Numbered from the stretch's first letter, positions 11,501 to 26,500 are shown. The stretch: DNA of 64,000 nucleotides from Aplectana chamaeleonis (GCA_029168955.1 JAPDOI010001831.1:62001-126000), one strand, 5' to 3'. Notes: generated from the letters alone by a model not told the origin. Numbers and translations are program-made.

Positions 11501-14500
11501 AGGTTCTGGAAAGTAAGTATAAAATCGACCAAAACATTGCACTGTCTGCCCTTATAACTGGTTCCAATACAAAGATATCTGCCTATCACTTCCTTTTATT
11601 ACCTCGAAATATGCAAAGTTCAGAGTCTTCGGAAGCTATGTATTGTGTCTGAGTATGATTTTTTCTTTACAAAAAGTGAGTACTATGAATACTGTGTATC
11701 CTCCGTTTCTTCGCGCACTTGTGCGGAGCGAGGGGATAGACAGCGAGAAGGTGTTGGAGAAAAGGAAACGCAGCATGAGCGCGCAGACGCACGCGATAAG
11801 CGGAAATAAATTCCACTCAAAAAACATGGGATACTTCGAAGACACTGGTGCGACTTTCAAGTGGAACTGTATCTTTCCTTTCCAGTTTTCAGTTTCTGAT
11901 TCACTCACTTGGTTTCCTAGCACTTTCACTGCCAGCTTTCACACAAAGACCATCTTCGCATGCTGAAGTCGGGTAGGTGGTGCAATCTTCCTTCTTTGTG
12001 CACGCATTTCCAGTTTCCCATATTTGCAAGTTCTCTTGAGCTGATCTGCAACTTGTAGTTAGTCCATACTCTTCAGGTCTTGCTAAATGCACGGTCCACC
12101 CTGGGAATGTTGTTGCGGATTTTCTGCTCATCTTGAATACAGTACCACGTTCATTCCAATAACGCACTCCGTTTCATAAAGTACACCCCCTAAATTGCAG
12201 TTTGCGAAACTTGATACCATTTCTGAATTACACAGATATCACCTCTGTTTTTCACGATCCCAAAAACCGTAGTTTCATTCGGTGTTAAATTTTTGAGAGC
12301 ATTCCCCATACCTACTATGCCATGGGCTTACCGTCTCCCTCAAAAGAACAGCCAAACGTTACTATTGGGGTGGCATGCATGAACGCGGAGGAGAGAATGA
12401 GGACCCTGCCAGAGTTGGTGCTATTTGCAACTGTACCCTGCCGTCACTCGCCAACACCCGCTACGTATGATTGAAATGGTGGGGCGAGGTTAAGAAAATC
12501 ACTCTGTGTGACCGACGCGGTCGATATCCATTCAATACGTGGATGACGGAGGGTGAGAAAAACGCCAGGTGGTCGGGCTAATAATGAAACATTGCGGATC
12601 ACTAGAAAGCTATCCACCTGCTTCCTCGGTTTCTTCACTTTACTCTCCTTCACTATTTCTCTGGACAGGTGCAATCCTGTTGACCACGTAATCGTCGTCA
12701 TCAATTCCGGTAGGCTCTAGTCGGATACACCGGGTGATTTTCTCAACCTCACCCCATCATTTTATAGATACATATCGACCGAGCGAGAGACAGCGGGTGT
12801 CGGCGGGTCACGGCTAGCCACACCGGGTGTTTTTTGCACCCCATTTTCAATGCTTCCTGTGTATACCGACCGGGCCGGAAACTTCAGCTCAACCAACTCT
12901 AACAGGGGCCCGAGGCCACGGTCATAGTTGGTTGATCGGCGTAGCCAGCCCAGTCGATAATCATGAAAGACATGAATGAGGCTGGATGAAAAAAAAACAC
13001 CCGATTTGGCTGACCCGACCGATGTTCACATGATATGAAGTAAGAAATGATTGAAATCCATGATATCGTTCTACATATTTCATACATATCGACCGCGCCA
13101 GCCACACCGAGATACACCGAGTGTTTTTCGCAACCTCCATCGTCCATGTTTTTCACACGTATCGACCGGGGTGGCCAGGGCAATTCTTTCAACCACCTCT
13201 GACAGGGGCCTAAAGGAGCAACCTAAATTATTCAGAGAAGATATCGGCTCATCAACATATTGATAACTTATCAATATCAAGATCAGCTTTCGCGAACAAC
13301 CAACATCTCATTTATTGAGTTGGTCAATTGTGGTGCGCGCGAAGCGCGCACCAGATTTGGCTTTAACTCGCCCACGCGCAACTCTGCGATTCCGAAATCG
13401 GCGTTCGGAGTGAATGTGGAAATGCGGTTTTCTCTTCATTGGAAAGAGCGTGAAAAGTTGGGGTATACACCCAAATATGGTTAAAAATGGTTCCTTGGCG
13501 CTCGAGAAAAATGGCGAAAACCACGTGATTTTGGTCGGAAAACTGTTAATCTCCTTTTTTTTCAGACGGCGTTCACGATCTTGTTGCAGTACTTAAAATT
13601 GAGCTAGGAAGCTAATTTTTTGGCAAGGGGCTAGAAATGGATGCAGTTAGCTCCTATTCAATTTTGGAGTTGAAAACTCAATTTTAGCGGAACCTCAATA
13701 TTGAGGGTCAAGACGGGTAAAAACATGTAAACATGTTATTGTTAACCATCCGACGCTCACTGAACTTTGAAAATGAACTAATGAAAATCAACACAGCCAA
13801 TGATAGTCTTCCGCCCAGGATTGTTCTCTCTTTGAGATGGTTGGTGTAAATAGGACTTGAGGAGTGCGCAGGATGCCGTACATAGTGTACGGGCCCCCAG
13901 TGGAAGTGCGCAAGACGCCGCAGAAAGTGTGCGGGCCCCTTGTGGGAATTCTCAGGACGCCGTAAAAAGTGTGCGGGCCCCAGTGGGAGTGCACAGGACG
14001 CCAAAGAAAGTGTGCGGGACCTCAGTAGGAAAGAATGGGTCCTTTTTTATGTATGCGGGTCACAATTTTTAGGAGTTATAGTCGTCCGACCACACCGATC
14101 GGTAATGATTTAATTATTTACCGTAGGGAAAAGCTCTCATAAAAGGTTTTTCCTCTCCAGAGTGGGAATCGCTAAGCGAAAATCAGGTCAGAATGGGGAC
14201 CTTTGGTTAAAATATATGAAATTTCCAAAAGTTTAGCTTCCTGGCAAAAGTGATGATTTGGCAATGTTATAACTACAAGAAATATAGAAGTTGACAAAAT
14301 AAAATAAAAAAGACGTCTTGAAATATCTTTGAAAATGATTTGGCACAAAATAACCAGAACTAATGAAAAACTGGGAAATGTAGTGAAATAACCAAAACCG
14401 GATTTGGCGGTCATTCATAGGCCAACTTTTGATAAGTAGTGACTGACGTGGGATTAAATTTTACAAGCTTCTCCGTTAAACTTATCAAAGCGAAATCAAG

Positions 14501-17500
14501 CGCGCAACGGAAACCGTAAAACGTTTCATTGAAGATGTAATACGGAAATCAGGGTGGGTCAAGCTATGTGAACGTAACGCTCAGATCCGATGCGCTCTTG
14601 ATTTCGCTTTGATAAGTTTAACGGAGAAGCTTGTAAAATTCAATCCCATGTCAGTCACTACTTATCAAAAGTTGGCCTATGAATGACCGCTAAATCAGGT
14701 TTTGGTTATTTCACTACATTTCCCAGTTTTTCATTAGTTCTGGTTATTTTGTGCCAAATCATTTTCAAAGATATTCCAAGACGTTTTTTTAAATTTTATT
14801 TTGTCAACTTCTATATTTCTTGTAGTTATAACATTGCCAAATCATTACTTTTGAAAGGAAGCTAAACTTTTGGAAATCTGTGAATGATTACGTATAGAAT
14901 AAGGGCTGGTTGTTCTTATTAGGACAGGTATCATCATGTTTTCATCATATCATGAATCGGCAAGATTGACCGCTTGAATGCAATCTACCGCTCGCTATAA
15001 TTTTGAACTCGTCGGAGTTGTGTCTGATACACTTCGGGCTTGTCTTACCACCCACTCAGTCGATCTCGACTAAGTGGCGGATTTACTACGGGCCTATGTT
15101 TTATGAAGCGATATATGTCTCTGTCAGTCTCTGTTTTGTGCGCTTTGCCGACGACATTGTGCTGCTAAGTTCGTCCCCTACATAATTCAAAAAGATGCTC
15201 AATGAATTCATTGCTGCAGGCCAGGCTATCGGACTCACAATGAACCTAACGGCGTGTCCCCTACTTTCATGGACAGCTACGTTTATCTTGAAAATACCAC
15301 GGGGTTTTCGCCAACCTCTAGACCGTCATTCCACAAGATAGTTCTCTGTTTTTTTCTCTCTGAGAAAGAGCCAAGACGTTACGCATCCAGCGAGCGCTTC
15401 CAGAAAATCGCCATTGCTGGAGCCCCTTGATTGGGACCGAATGAGCTGGAAGAGTTGTGGTCCACACGGCGCCAAAGCGCAGGGAAGATGGATCATAGGG
15501 GTAACAAGGATATATAGTGGAGTCCACCAAGAGTGTCTCATTTACTTATCAATGAGAAGCGGTCGATTGGAAATCAACGAACATGAAACTCGTTGCAGCA
15601 CAACCGCTCTCTCTCAATCGGTATGGAGCGTGATGGTATGGGACTCATGCACATTGATCCCCAGCCGACCGCTTCTTATTGATAAGTAAATGAGACACTC
15701 TTGGTGGACTCCACTATATATCTGATTGTTCGAGCGTATTGTGGAATCCCACTCAGAACGTCGGAGGGCCGTGTGCCCGGGAATTTCCGACCAAGGGCGA
15801 GCGGCGGGGGCCATGTTTTGCGAGCGGAGAATCATCAGGCGCGAGGCGGGGGCGCCACCAAGTTTCGTTAGCTCGGTCCTGCAGGGAAAATTCGAAACAG
15901 AGGAAAACATGTTCGCTCAGGCAAATCGTATTACACTTTGAACGCTAGACTCAAACCCGTGCCACATACGGAGCACAATTTTATGATAAGTTCACTGCAG
16001 GCAGCCTCGAGCAAGTACTTACATCATCGCGCACTTCGCGCGGTGGCAGTAAGGTAAGTTCCCCAGTCTATCGAATAGACTTGAATGGGACACCCACCAT
16101 AGAGTTTTGAAAATTTTGGAGAAAGGTAGAGCACCCACCCAGGGTGTGGGAGGGATGGTTCCCGCAGATCGTTATACAAGGAATCAATCACTTAAGCGAT
16201 GACACCGCGGAGATGTTCTGCCCGGGCCCCGCGCCCTTTCGCTTGAATGTCCGGGCTTCGCGCCCATTATGAGTCATGGGGCTGGGGCGGGAACCTGTTG
16301 GGCGCCAGGCGCGGAGGGGGGCCCCGCCTCTCTGAGCGGTGGGTACGGGGACGCGGCCCTCCGACGTTCTGAGCCAAATCCTTTGTCGGCTCCGGAAATC
16401 GGTGTTACATTTGCAAGGAATGCTATGTTGTATAGGTCCCACTATGTTGACAGCCATAGTTGACATCAACTGTTCACTCAATTGAAGTTAAATGCCAGCA
16501 TTACATTACGTCGGTGAGGGGTTCGATCAAAAATGTTCAAAAAGGTGTAAAGTTTGCGGCATCATGATTCTTTCTAAAGCCCCCGTCGCAGTGTGCGTCA
16601 GTCTGCCGTAGTCTCCCCTGCGTCGTCCGTGGTCCCTCCTCTGCCGCCCATGGTTCCACCTAGGTCGTCCATGCGATTGCATAGGCCGCGTTCGACGAGA
16701 TGCCGCAATGGTGTTGATCAGGCCTGTGCGTTATAACTTTAACGTGTGAACGCATTAACGGGTTAACGCGGTTTTTTCTCGAAAATTAACGATTAACGCT
16801 AAACGAAAAAGTTCAGAAATCACGTTAATTTATAGTTCGTTTATTGTTGTACAATTATGGCACCAAGGTACTGCATGAGGTGTGGGTCGGCCAGTTTTGC
16901 TCAGACCCCCACTCCAATGCCAATTTTGCTCAGAACCCCCCCCCCCCGTCCAGGATCATGAGTTTGTCAAGTTTTGACCGTGTCCTACCCACCCCCCCCC
17001 CCTCCCCACCTAGAGCTGATGTGTTCAAACAGCATTTATCTAACGGGTTCGCCTCTAATGTTTGATTGCAGTAGAATTACTGTTCTCGTATCAAAATGTT
17101 GAAGCCAGGGCTATGCGAAAAAATAAGGATGTTTGCGAGGACGAGAGGACAGAACATCGCCATGGCATTCACGCAGAGAGGGGTAATAGTTATGCAAAGC
17201 ACGGATCACAAGAGAAGGAAATTTCAGTCAAGCGGGGTCCATTTACCCTTTGTATACACTTTCACCGTTTAGGATGGTAGTTGAACACTGCTGCAGTATA
17301 TGGGCTCACACTTTCTCAGATGTGGTCCCGCCGGAAGTCGACATTCTAAAAACTAGGAATTACGGGAGTGGGATATTTGAGTCAAGCGTGGTTGATTTAC
17401 CCTACATACGAAATTTCACCGTCCGAAATCGACGCTGAAGGGCGCTACATTGTTCTCGTAAACGGAGAAAAAATGTGTAATCTTCGAAAAAAGTAGGTTT

Positions 17501-20500
17501 TCAAAAGGTTTTAAGTAAAGTAGCAAATGAGTCATTTAGAAAAATCCTGGCTGTAAGAAACTGGACTTTATACTCTACCGTTTGCAACCTTCCGCACTCC
17601 TGGAGAGTGCTTTTGAAGATCATTTACCTGTTGTGGGTTCTTCTCTAAAATGCACTGTGGGTCCACAACTAACAAAGTACTGAGAAAGCACGAGTATTGA
17701 CGCAGAACCCACACCAGGAGAATCTTCGCGAAGTGCACACACCGGAGGTGCCGTAGGCTTCATACTGTAAGCTACAGAGTTTAGTTTCCTAAAGCTAAGA
17801 TTTTTTTCCAGGTACCTCATTTAAAGCTTAAGTTAGTGCAGTTTTAAAACCTTAGTCTAGATTCGTGAACTTGGATGTTTTTTGTCTTCTTCCTTGATCA
17901 GCGTAGCGGTCTTTGTCGTTCATTTCAGATGCTAAACTCAGCATAGAGTAAAACGACCACTCTGGACCCAAATATAGTACTCCCGTGACTCCTAGTTTTC
18001 AAAATCGCCGACTTCCGGCGGGACCACACCCGAGAGGTGTTGGCCCTCATATTGTAGCGGTGCTCGGCCTCAATCTTAAACGAGGAAATTTTCTGCACAG
18101 GGTAATTCGACCAACTTAACTAAAATTGTTGAACTTTACTGACTCATAAAAATCTTTCGCAGAAATCATTCAGCATTTAGTAGGTACATTGCTTTAGACA
18201 CTCCACATTGAGGATTCAAATGTCTTGTCTATCACTTTGGAAACGCCTTTACCATGACTTCACCCTAAACCTCCTCATTGAACACCGTCACTCGCAATTC
18301 AGTTCAAACGGCATTTTGGTCAAATCGCAATGCGTATTTGAATTCCATGTGAAAAAACGATCCGGGCGGTCTTCTTCCACATACACAACTGTCCATTGGG
18401 TCTTCCTTCAAAGGTCAGACATCTCCGGGCCCTTCATCCCCTCTGCTCAGAACTTTGGAAACATGTTACGAACACATTATCCAACATGTGACGGAAGTCT
18501 TCCGTAAGCTGTTGCCATAGCTGCGGAAGCATGTTCTTATGCGTGTTCGATAGCTGTTTGTGAAGATGAATGAATGCTGTTGGGCTTTTGTGCTAAACGT
18601 GTTGGTAAGGACCTCGTAATACTTTGGCGTTCCACTGCCTCTGGCTCCCGTGGCAGACCTGCAAATGAGGACATGTCGACACTGATTGGTAGCAGGCCTA
18701 CCCCAGAGACCACCGGCAACAAAACGACGAAGTATAACGAGATCCTAACATGTTCTTGTTACATGAATTTTTTTGTTCCGCTGTCGGTAATTGATCTAGA
18801 GATGCTTTTTTGAGGCAGGCCTTCACTCGAATGCCAAACGAAAGAAGCCGGAAATTGAGAGCATAGCGCAATTCTTTGATAATGTGGGAGCGGTGGTGTG
18901 GGTCCATGCAAAGGAAATGGGGGAGAATGCATTAGGCTTTTCCACTATTTTCTCTTTTATCTAGGTCTTAAGGCCCCAGAATACCAATTCTTATTATTTC
19001 CAGTGTTGAAACAGTTTAAAGAATATCAGTCTACAATTTGGAAAAGGTTGTATGAATGAAGGGAAACAGCAGACTTAATCCGGAGAATAGGTAGTTACAG
19101 TCGCAAAGGATCGCACTGTTACTTCGCGTTCCCTATGGCCTTGTCAGAGCTTGTTGATCAACTCAGTCCAACCCGTTCTATACGCACCGAAACAGTGGCA
19201 GACGGGTGTAGAAAATCCACCGAATGAGTCCGTCTGCGACCGTCTGCACGCGTCCGCAATCCACTAAGTTGATATGGGTGTTCTACGCGCGCACACGGAC
19301 GGGGCCAATGCAGCCTGGGTTGGTTTTTCTGCCCCGGACACAATCGGTTTTTCGATCAAGTCTGACCTGGACCTTTTGAAGGTTGGCGGAAACTCGGCGC
19401 CATGTGCTGACAGACATGCACCGAGCTTGCGCCAACCTTCAGCAGGAAATGCAAAGTATCAGTGCGATCCGTGCCAACTGTAAGTGCTGATGTCTGAACA
19501 TGAAACTTCGTGACACCCAAAATAGACGTCGAGGTTTTGTATTCTAAATAGCATGAAGGAACATCTAAATGGGCTACATTATAGTAAAAAATCGAATAGA
19601 AATACCATGCATCGAAAGTGGATTAAACCTTGAAAATCGAAAATTTTCAAATCTTTTCCTGTAATTTTCAAGTCATTTTGTATACAAACAAAAGAAATCG
19701 GTTCAGAGGATTGAATGCGCGAAGAAATAAAAAAGGTGATTCATTCAAACATTTGCGGCATTTCTCGCAGCCAGTGGAAATGGTCATGACCGTTTCTTGC
19801 CGCCGTTCCTAGAGGTGCTGCACTGAGCGTCACTGGTGTTGCGACGGTGAAACACTGCAAGATCACCGTGTGGCCGGAATCATACTTCCCGCGACCAGCG
19901 ACGGCAACAGCCCATATCAGGCATATCGATTTTCAGTCGATAGGGATGGTAAACATTGCGTCGCGTCGCGCGTCGCTGGAAGTATGATCCCCGCCTGTCA
20001 CCGGTCTCTCGCGCCACGCCACCGTCGTGGCCTCTTGTGGGGCGTTCAATATTGCTCGTCATTTCCCAGCCGCAGCAAAACTCGCCGCGGTGCATTTCTG
20101 CAGAAAGGTCCACGACAGGCCAACTGCGAGAAAATGAGCGATGATAGGTCGACGGCGAGAAAATGAGCGGCAAATCTACCACTAACAAGAGATCTTAATG
20201 TGAGCCGCTTCTTTAACCCTAGACTCTTCACGACGGTCCAGCCTCTCCTCCGCGTCTCTCCGCGACTGCCCCTCGGCTTCTCCGCGCCCAACCCGCATCT
20301 CCCCCTCGACTCCTCCGGCTCGATGCCAGCCGACGCCGACACTGGAGGAGTCGCGGAAGAATAGAGGCGAAAGTTCTCAGAACAAGGCTCCCCATGGGCC
20401 GGTCTTCGAGTCCTGGTATTCATATAGGAAAAGCTTTTGTTGAGCTTTCGAGCAAGGAAATGTTGTTTGAGCCTACATTATCATAACTGAAATTTGTTCT

Positions 20501-23500
20501 GAAAACTGCCTATAATGTAATTTTTTTCCAGACTGACCATCGAATTCCATTACCGGACATTCCGACTAAATCAGAACATATTCCAACCAAACTGATTCTG
20601 AACACGATATAAACATTTTTAAATAATCGGACCTAGACCGCACAGCTAATTCAAATGTGCAAATCAAAAAAGACTCCCTTTTTTCGAGAGACGACAATGA
20701 TCATTAGATACAGGGGAAAAAGCGCTTTCGAACGCTATATGGCACTTTGCTAAATAATGCTGATATCAACATTTGAGAATCAGAGAAGCGAGTGAACTTG
20801 TTCCTCCACCTAATACATAGATTCTAGCCACTAAAGTTCATCGCGCGTCTTGAAACTACTGAGATCAAAAACTTGTCGGTGGGCGTGGCCCACTTGCTCT
20901 TTTCTGGGACATGGTTGACTTTTTCATCATTTTTTTGTCGTTTGTTTGAGCGAAATGGTATCTTGCGCCGGACAAGGTTGCCATAAAGGGTGTGCGTTTT
21001 TCGCCCGTTTTGGCAAAAAATTCATTATCGCAAAAGACGAAAAATTTTTAAAAATTTTTCGATTCTTTTCGGTTTGATATTTGCTGTTGTAATGCGATTC
21101 TGAGTCAACCCTTCGCTGCCCACAGGCGTCTGCAGCAAGCTTGAACTACTCGTCTTTCATTTCATTTCAGAATAAATTCGTGCAATAACGAATGTATTAT
21201 CTGCCACCTGCACAACGGTTTCATCCACTACATCACTTTTGATTAAAAAATCGGACTAAATGGGTCAAATTTTCTTAGAATTCTTATAATCCGACTAGAA
21301 CGGCCGTTTTAGTCTGATAAACAAAAGAAATCTGAGAAAATTTGACCCAATCAGTCTGATAACCAGAGGGAGTCCAAGAAAATGTTTGAGCACGGTCACA
21401 ATTTGCAGGAATAATGTCTGAAGAAAAAAAAATGAAATTGGGAACAAAAGCGAAAACTCTACAAATCTAATAACGCTAATCGATTCCGCATAGCTGGTAA
21501 CTTACATTGGCGCTTTAAAGGCAGCATACACGCTCGTAAACGTGTATGAGATAACTACGGAAACAGAATAGTATGGGGCAGAACACAACGCCTACGCACT
21601 TTGAAGCGTCGGAAACGACCCACAATGCCGCTATACGAGTGAGAAGTTGACCCCGCCCTTGTATCTGCCCGCCCCTTTATTTGCCGTCTCCTTCATATCG
21701 GGAGTCCTGGGCCATTTCCACCGTCGCCGATGCATGAGGTTTACTTATTGTACTAATTCAACCACCTACATACATCTGCGACGGTGGAAATAGCCCCGGA
21801 ACGCTGTTTTTGAGTAGACGGCAAGCACGGGGGCGGGCAGATACAGGAGCAGGGCCAACTTATTACTCGTGTAGCGGCAGTTTTGGTCGTTTTTGACTCT
21901 TCAGAATGCGTAGGTGTTGTGCTCTAAGCCATACCATTCTATTTCCGTAGTTATCTCAACCACGTTTACGAGCGTTTATGCTGCCTTTGAGGTCAGGAAA
22001 CTTGTTTCCGGTAAAGATCTATTCGGAGGCTCATAATTTCCACACGGTAGCCTTCTCGAAAATTCTGGAGGCGACTACCTAAATTTATCTGCGAGTAAAT
22101 TGCGAATAAAAATTTTCATGGGCGAGTGGCCTCATGACTTCATAAGATCTCACACCCATCGCGTTCTTAGGTAGCTCTTAATATATGCAAAATGAGGCGA
22201 GTTGGGTTTTGTGCGGGTTCTCAATCCTCCAAACAACTTGCTCCCTTAATTTGGAAAAGGGATGGGGACCAGGGGTGTGCGGAAATTTTTTAAAAAATTT
22301 CAGAAAACAGAAAACAGAAAATCGAGTTTGTCAGAAAACAGAAATCAGAAAACAGAAAGGCCAAAACGGCCAGAAAACAGAAATCAGAAAACAGAAAATT
22401 TTCAGAAAAAAGTACTCATTGCATTTTAACTTTTTTTTTTCGAGAGGAAAGAGAGTGTAATTCTGAACATCTTTGCTCTACCTGTGATACAATATCTACG
22501 AGACTGAACAAATAGCTAATAAGACATTGATAGTAGCGATGGCACGTCAAAGACAGGTACATCATCTTTGAAGGCACTCACTCAGTTTTTTTTTTAGTTT
22601 TAGCCGAGAAATAGCCCACCAGGCTTCACAGCGGCTCTTGATGTGCTATTTCTCAAATATTTCTGGATTGTTTCTCGATTATTAGACGGCTAAGATCATG
22701 TTGTTCACGAAATAGCCTAGAAGTAGCCGAGCAATAACCGAGAAATAACCAAGACGTGGAAGGCACACCAACACGCGACGCGGCCTTTCCCAGCTCGCCG
22801 AGCAGCCGCCTTGACCTCTTGCCGCTCGGCGGGGCCTCCTGGTGCTAGGCGGGGTTCAAGTACTGAAAACTTGGGTAGTTGAACCGACAGCGGTGTTGAC
22901 ATCCAAATCAAGCCTCAGGAATGCGTCGTGTACAGTTCAACTCCGCATCGCTGTTCAGTCCGCAAAGTGCGCGCCGATTGCGGAAGCGTGCTGTGGCGCG
23001 GTTGCGAGTATTCTCAGACAGGGATGTAGGGTTACCCGTGCGGTTTTGCCTTTAGTGCCCAGGTGATCCCACATCCCTGTCTGAGGCTACTCGCAACCGC
23101 GCCGCAGCACGCCTTCGCAATCAGCGTGCACTTTGCGGACTGAACGGCAGTGCGGGGTTGAAGAGCACATCTCTTGAAGAGCATTATTTGGCGTCCATTT
23201 CGCGGAACATTTTTGGCGGTTATTTCTAGGCTATTACGCGGCAACCAGCTACTTCCCGACCAATTTCCGGTTATCACGCAGAAAGCAGGTTTTTCTTGGC
23301 TATATATTGGCTATTGATCGGGTGAATTTCTCAGAGAACGCCAGTACGCCAGCACAGTAGCAGCTGCTGCTGACAGCGAAGGTTTGCACTCTATATTTGC
23401 CGTGGGATGCAAACCCTATTGTGCCGAAGTACTGACTAGGTGAGCAGGGTTTGCGATAAATCAGTTGCTGAGTTCTCTTAGTGAGAATGCAGGTTTCACC

Positions 23501-26500
23501 ATCACAAAAGTGGGAAAAGTGAAAAGTTCCTGGAGAAACGCACAAACACAGCTTAAAACAGCTAATTGGTGGGTGTGCGCACGCCCCAACTAACACGATT
23601 CATATAAGTGCTGGTTTTCTCGTTTAGCAACCTATTCATGTTTTTGCGAAAGCGACAAATGCCGCGCAATATCAGTAGAAAAATGAGTAATGAGATGTTT
23701 GATACCGTTACAGAGCATCTGATTTCTCATTTTCTTTTGATAATCCGCAGCATTTGCCGCTTCGCAAAAGTATGAATAGGGTGTAACAGCAAGGCGGAAG
23801 AAGGCAAAACAAACATACATAGAAATTTAGTTAATTGCGGGCAAGGTGACAACCAGCAATATTTTTTTCCTGAGCGTTTTTCCTCTGAGTTTTCACCTAT
23901 TTTCACTTTTGTGATGATCATGTCTACCTTTTCATGAGGATACCATAACAACCGTTTCTTATGGCGAACCCTACCTTTAGCAGCAATCGCACAATTTAGC
24001 ACAAGTAGGAGGAAAACCATATGATCGACTAAACAAGCTGCACTGTCCAACAGACCTGGTTTTCGCTAATTTTTGCTGATTTTTTTCTGATTTTTGCAAG
24101 ATTTTCAGAAAACAGAAATCAGAAAACAGAAAGGCCAAAACGGCCAGAAAACAGAAAACAGAAAACAGAAATTTCCGCACACCCCTGATGGGGACCCTGG
24201 CTTGTTGCAAAGTTTTAGGTGAGTGAGAATTTCGGAACGGGTGTGAGTTCTTCGACTACCGATCTTCGACTTCGAGCCCACAGTCTGAATAAGAAACGTG
24301 AAATTGATGACTTCAATGTTCAGTGAACTGTGCCGCAGTTTTGAAGAATAAGTTCATTATAAGAGTTCATTATAAGATTGTGTTCAGCGTTACAATTTTG
24401 TCAGCGATCGCCACTGCAACAAGGCTAGAATCTCCCACTTGATTATGCTAGTTGCGGAAATTTTCGTTCCTCTAAGAAAGCAAAATTTTGTCATCATTCA
24501 AAGCACTTCGATTTCGCTGCCTTGCTTTTCCAGTCAAAAATATGTAAATGCGAAAATGAGACCTTTGAGAGAATTTTTTCTCAGTTTTTTTTGGAATTTT
24601 TCGGTTTTGAGACCGGGAATTTTTCGTTTTTCGAGTTTTTTGCACATGCCTGGTTGCCATACAGTTACAGCGACCGGACTATAATATAAAATATTACCCC
24701 TGAGGTTGGACCATACTTTTAACGTGGCGAAGCATTACAGTCAAGAGCATTAATGTCATTGGAACTGTTTGCTTTTTTTCTTTGCTTTTCCAAACGCTCG
24801 AAAAAATTACAGTGCATCACGTCGGCCAGCACTGAGAAATGCTCCTATGCTAGTTGCTCAGCATATAACACAACATAATAGAATGATGTCATGAGAATGA
24901 GGACAAGAAAAACATGAAACTACTAGCAGCTATTTGGGGGAAGTAGGAGTGAGAACGCACGCGCCTAATCGATTGCAGCGAGCGGGCGAAAATTCGAAAT
25001 AGCAGCTTGAGGATGCCGTAGTATGTTCCATGCCTGACGGTAACATGTTCGCTCGCTCCCGATTTGCATCGGCTAGCGCCTTTCAGGAAAATTCGCGGTG
25101 GAAGCATGTTTGTAAGCTGTCCGAGACAAGGTAGCATGTTGGAAACATGTTGAGGGCGGTTATGTTGCTCGTATGATGTTCAGAAAGTTCTGAGTGGACC
25201 TCAGACCCCCCTATGGCGCCCTATCACGCACCGAACCCTGTACGGCACTGATTGATATGGGAGATCTGATAATTTATTGAATTTTGACGACGTAATGTTT
25301 CTCTTTTTATGGTTTAACGAAACGCAAAATTAACGTGTCAACGCATTAACGGGTTAACGCGGTTTTTTTCCGAAATTTAACGATTAACGCTTAACGAAAA
25401 ACATAATTTTCATTAACGCTCACCCCTGGTGTTGATGGTATTATCAATCAAATTTGTACAGGGGTGAGACAGAGAGGGACTACGGGAGACCTAGGGGTCA
25501 CTATCGAAGGACGATTTCTGTCCTCCTTCTGCGTGCTATACTTGGATATCGATCCGGGGAACTAGGTGGGACTACGGATGACCTAAGAGCGACTATAGGA
25601 GGACCGATTTTTGTACTAGTCTTGCGTGTCTCACTTGAATACCGGGTGAGACTAAGAACCGTCGTCCAACTATGACGGAGGCCTAAGTCAAAATCCTCAG
25701 TGCGGACCGAAGCGTATCAAAGGCACAGAACACCCAAGAAATGCTTTTTCATTTTTATGCTTTTTTTGGAGAGGATCACACGCTGATCACAGCGGTATTT
25801 TTGAAATCGTCCAAGACCCCCTATGAAGAGTTATGGCTCCTTAAGATGCCTATATTTTAAGGGTAAAAAATTGGTGGACGAGTTGTCTCAGGCCTGTATT
25901 TCTCTTCATTCGGAATTGTTTCGCGAGTGCAAGCCAGGAGAAAGAAAAAGTCCGGCGATAGGGTAAAGAACGGAGATTCGTTGGAATTCATCCAGCCATC
26001 GAGCCGCTATCGCGTTCGAAAATTTGGTAGGGGGTCGGGCCTGTGGTGGTCGCTTATATCTCGCTTATATGGAGGAACTGAGATCTCGCGCTTGGCAAGT
26101 TTTATATTGTAAAGGCCCACTACACAATCAAATGAAAATCTCTAAATTCATGTCTGAGGGTGTACTGTGCCTTTAAAGTAATAAATAACGTTGGGCACTT
26201 CTTCTTATGGAAGCGCAGGGGGCGGAATGGGCAAAACTTATTCCGCCTCTGCGTTTCATCCTATTTAGGGTTCATCTGCAGAATTCAGGTTACAGAAAAA
26301 TACATCAGACTCATAGTAAGTATATCAACTCACTGCGTATTGTAGTTACACATCACATGGACTTTCTTGCCGCACAGTTGGTGCGCACACCCAATTTCAG
26401 TTAGTTTTGATCTCGCCATCTGAAAGGACATGATTTCGAATAGAATGGGTTGCCCTGATTGTGCTAACAATTTGGGGTCATTTGAGCCCTTGAGAAAAAA

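Larger units (their letters stand above)
22270..24187. mobile_element. hAT-like element, 1.9 kb, exact 8-bp TSD ATGGGGAC
   Basis: Perfect TIRs CAGGGGTGTGCGGAAAT and inverse. TSD ATGGGGAC lies at 22262-22269 and 24188-24195. Subterminal arrays of AGAAAACAG/AGAAATCAG with AGGCCAAAACGGCC lie at 22310-22400 and 24105-24165 in direct orientation at both ends. No transposase frame. It is nested in the 16719-25428 element. Confidence 0.92.
16719..25428. mobile_element. hAT-like composite element, 8.7 kb, 8-bp TSD GTGTTGAT
   Basis: Left end CAGGCCTGTGCGTTA, right end (reverse complement) CAGGGGTGAGCGTTA. An exact 8-bp duplication GTGTTGAT lies at 16711-16718 and 25429-25436. Next to both ends, in the same orientation, is a block built on TTAACG (ACGCATTAACGGGTTAACGC, then AATTAACGATTAACGC). 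It lies in intron 7 of the ASP-like gene and makes up 61% of it. No intact transposase; a 46-codon open stretch at 18817-18960 (+) has no recognised motif. It contains a MITE and a second hAT-like element. Confidence 0.85.

Noticed and set aside
18817..18960. 46-codon open stretch in the large hAT-like element as transposase
   Set aside because: Too short and without the RW or C-terminal dimerisation motifs expected for hAT transposases.
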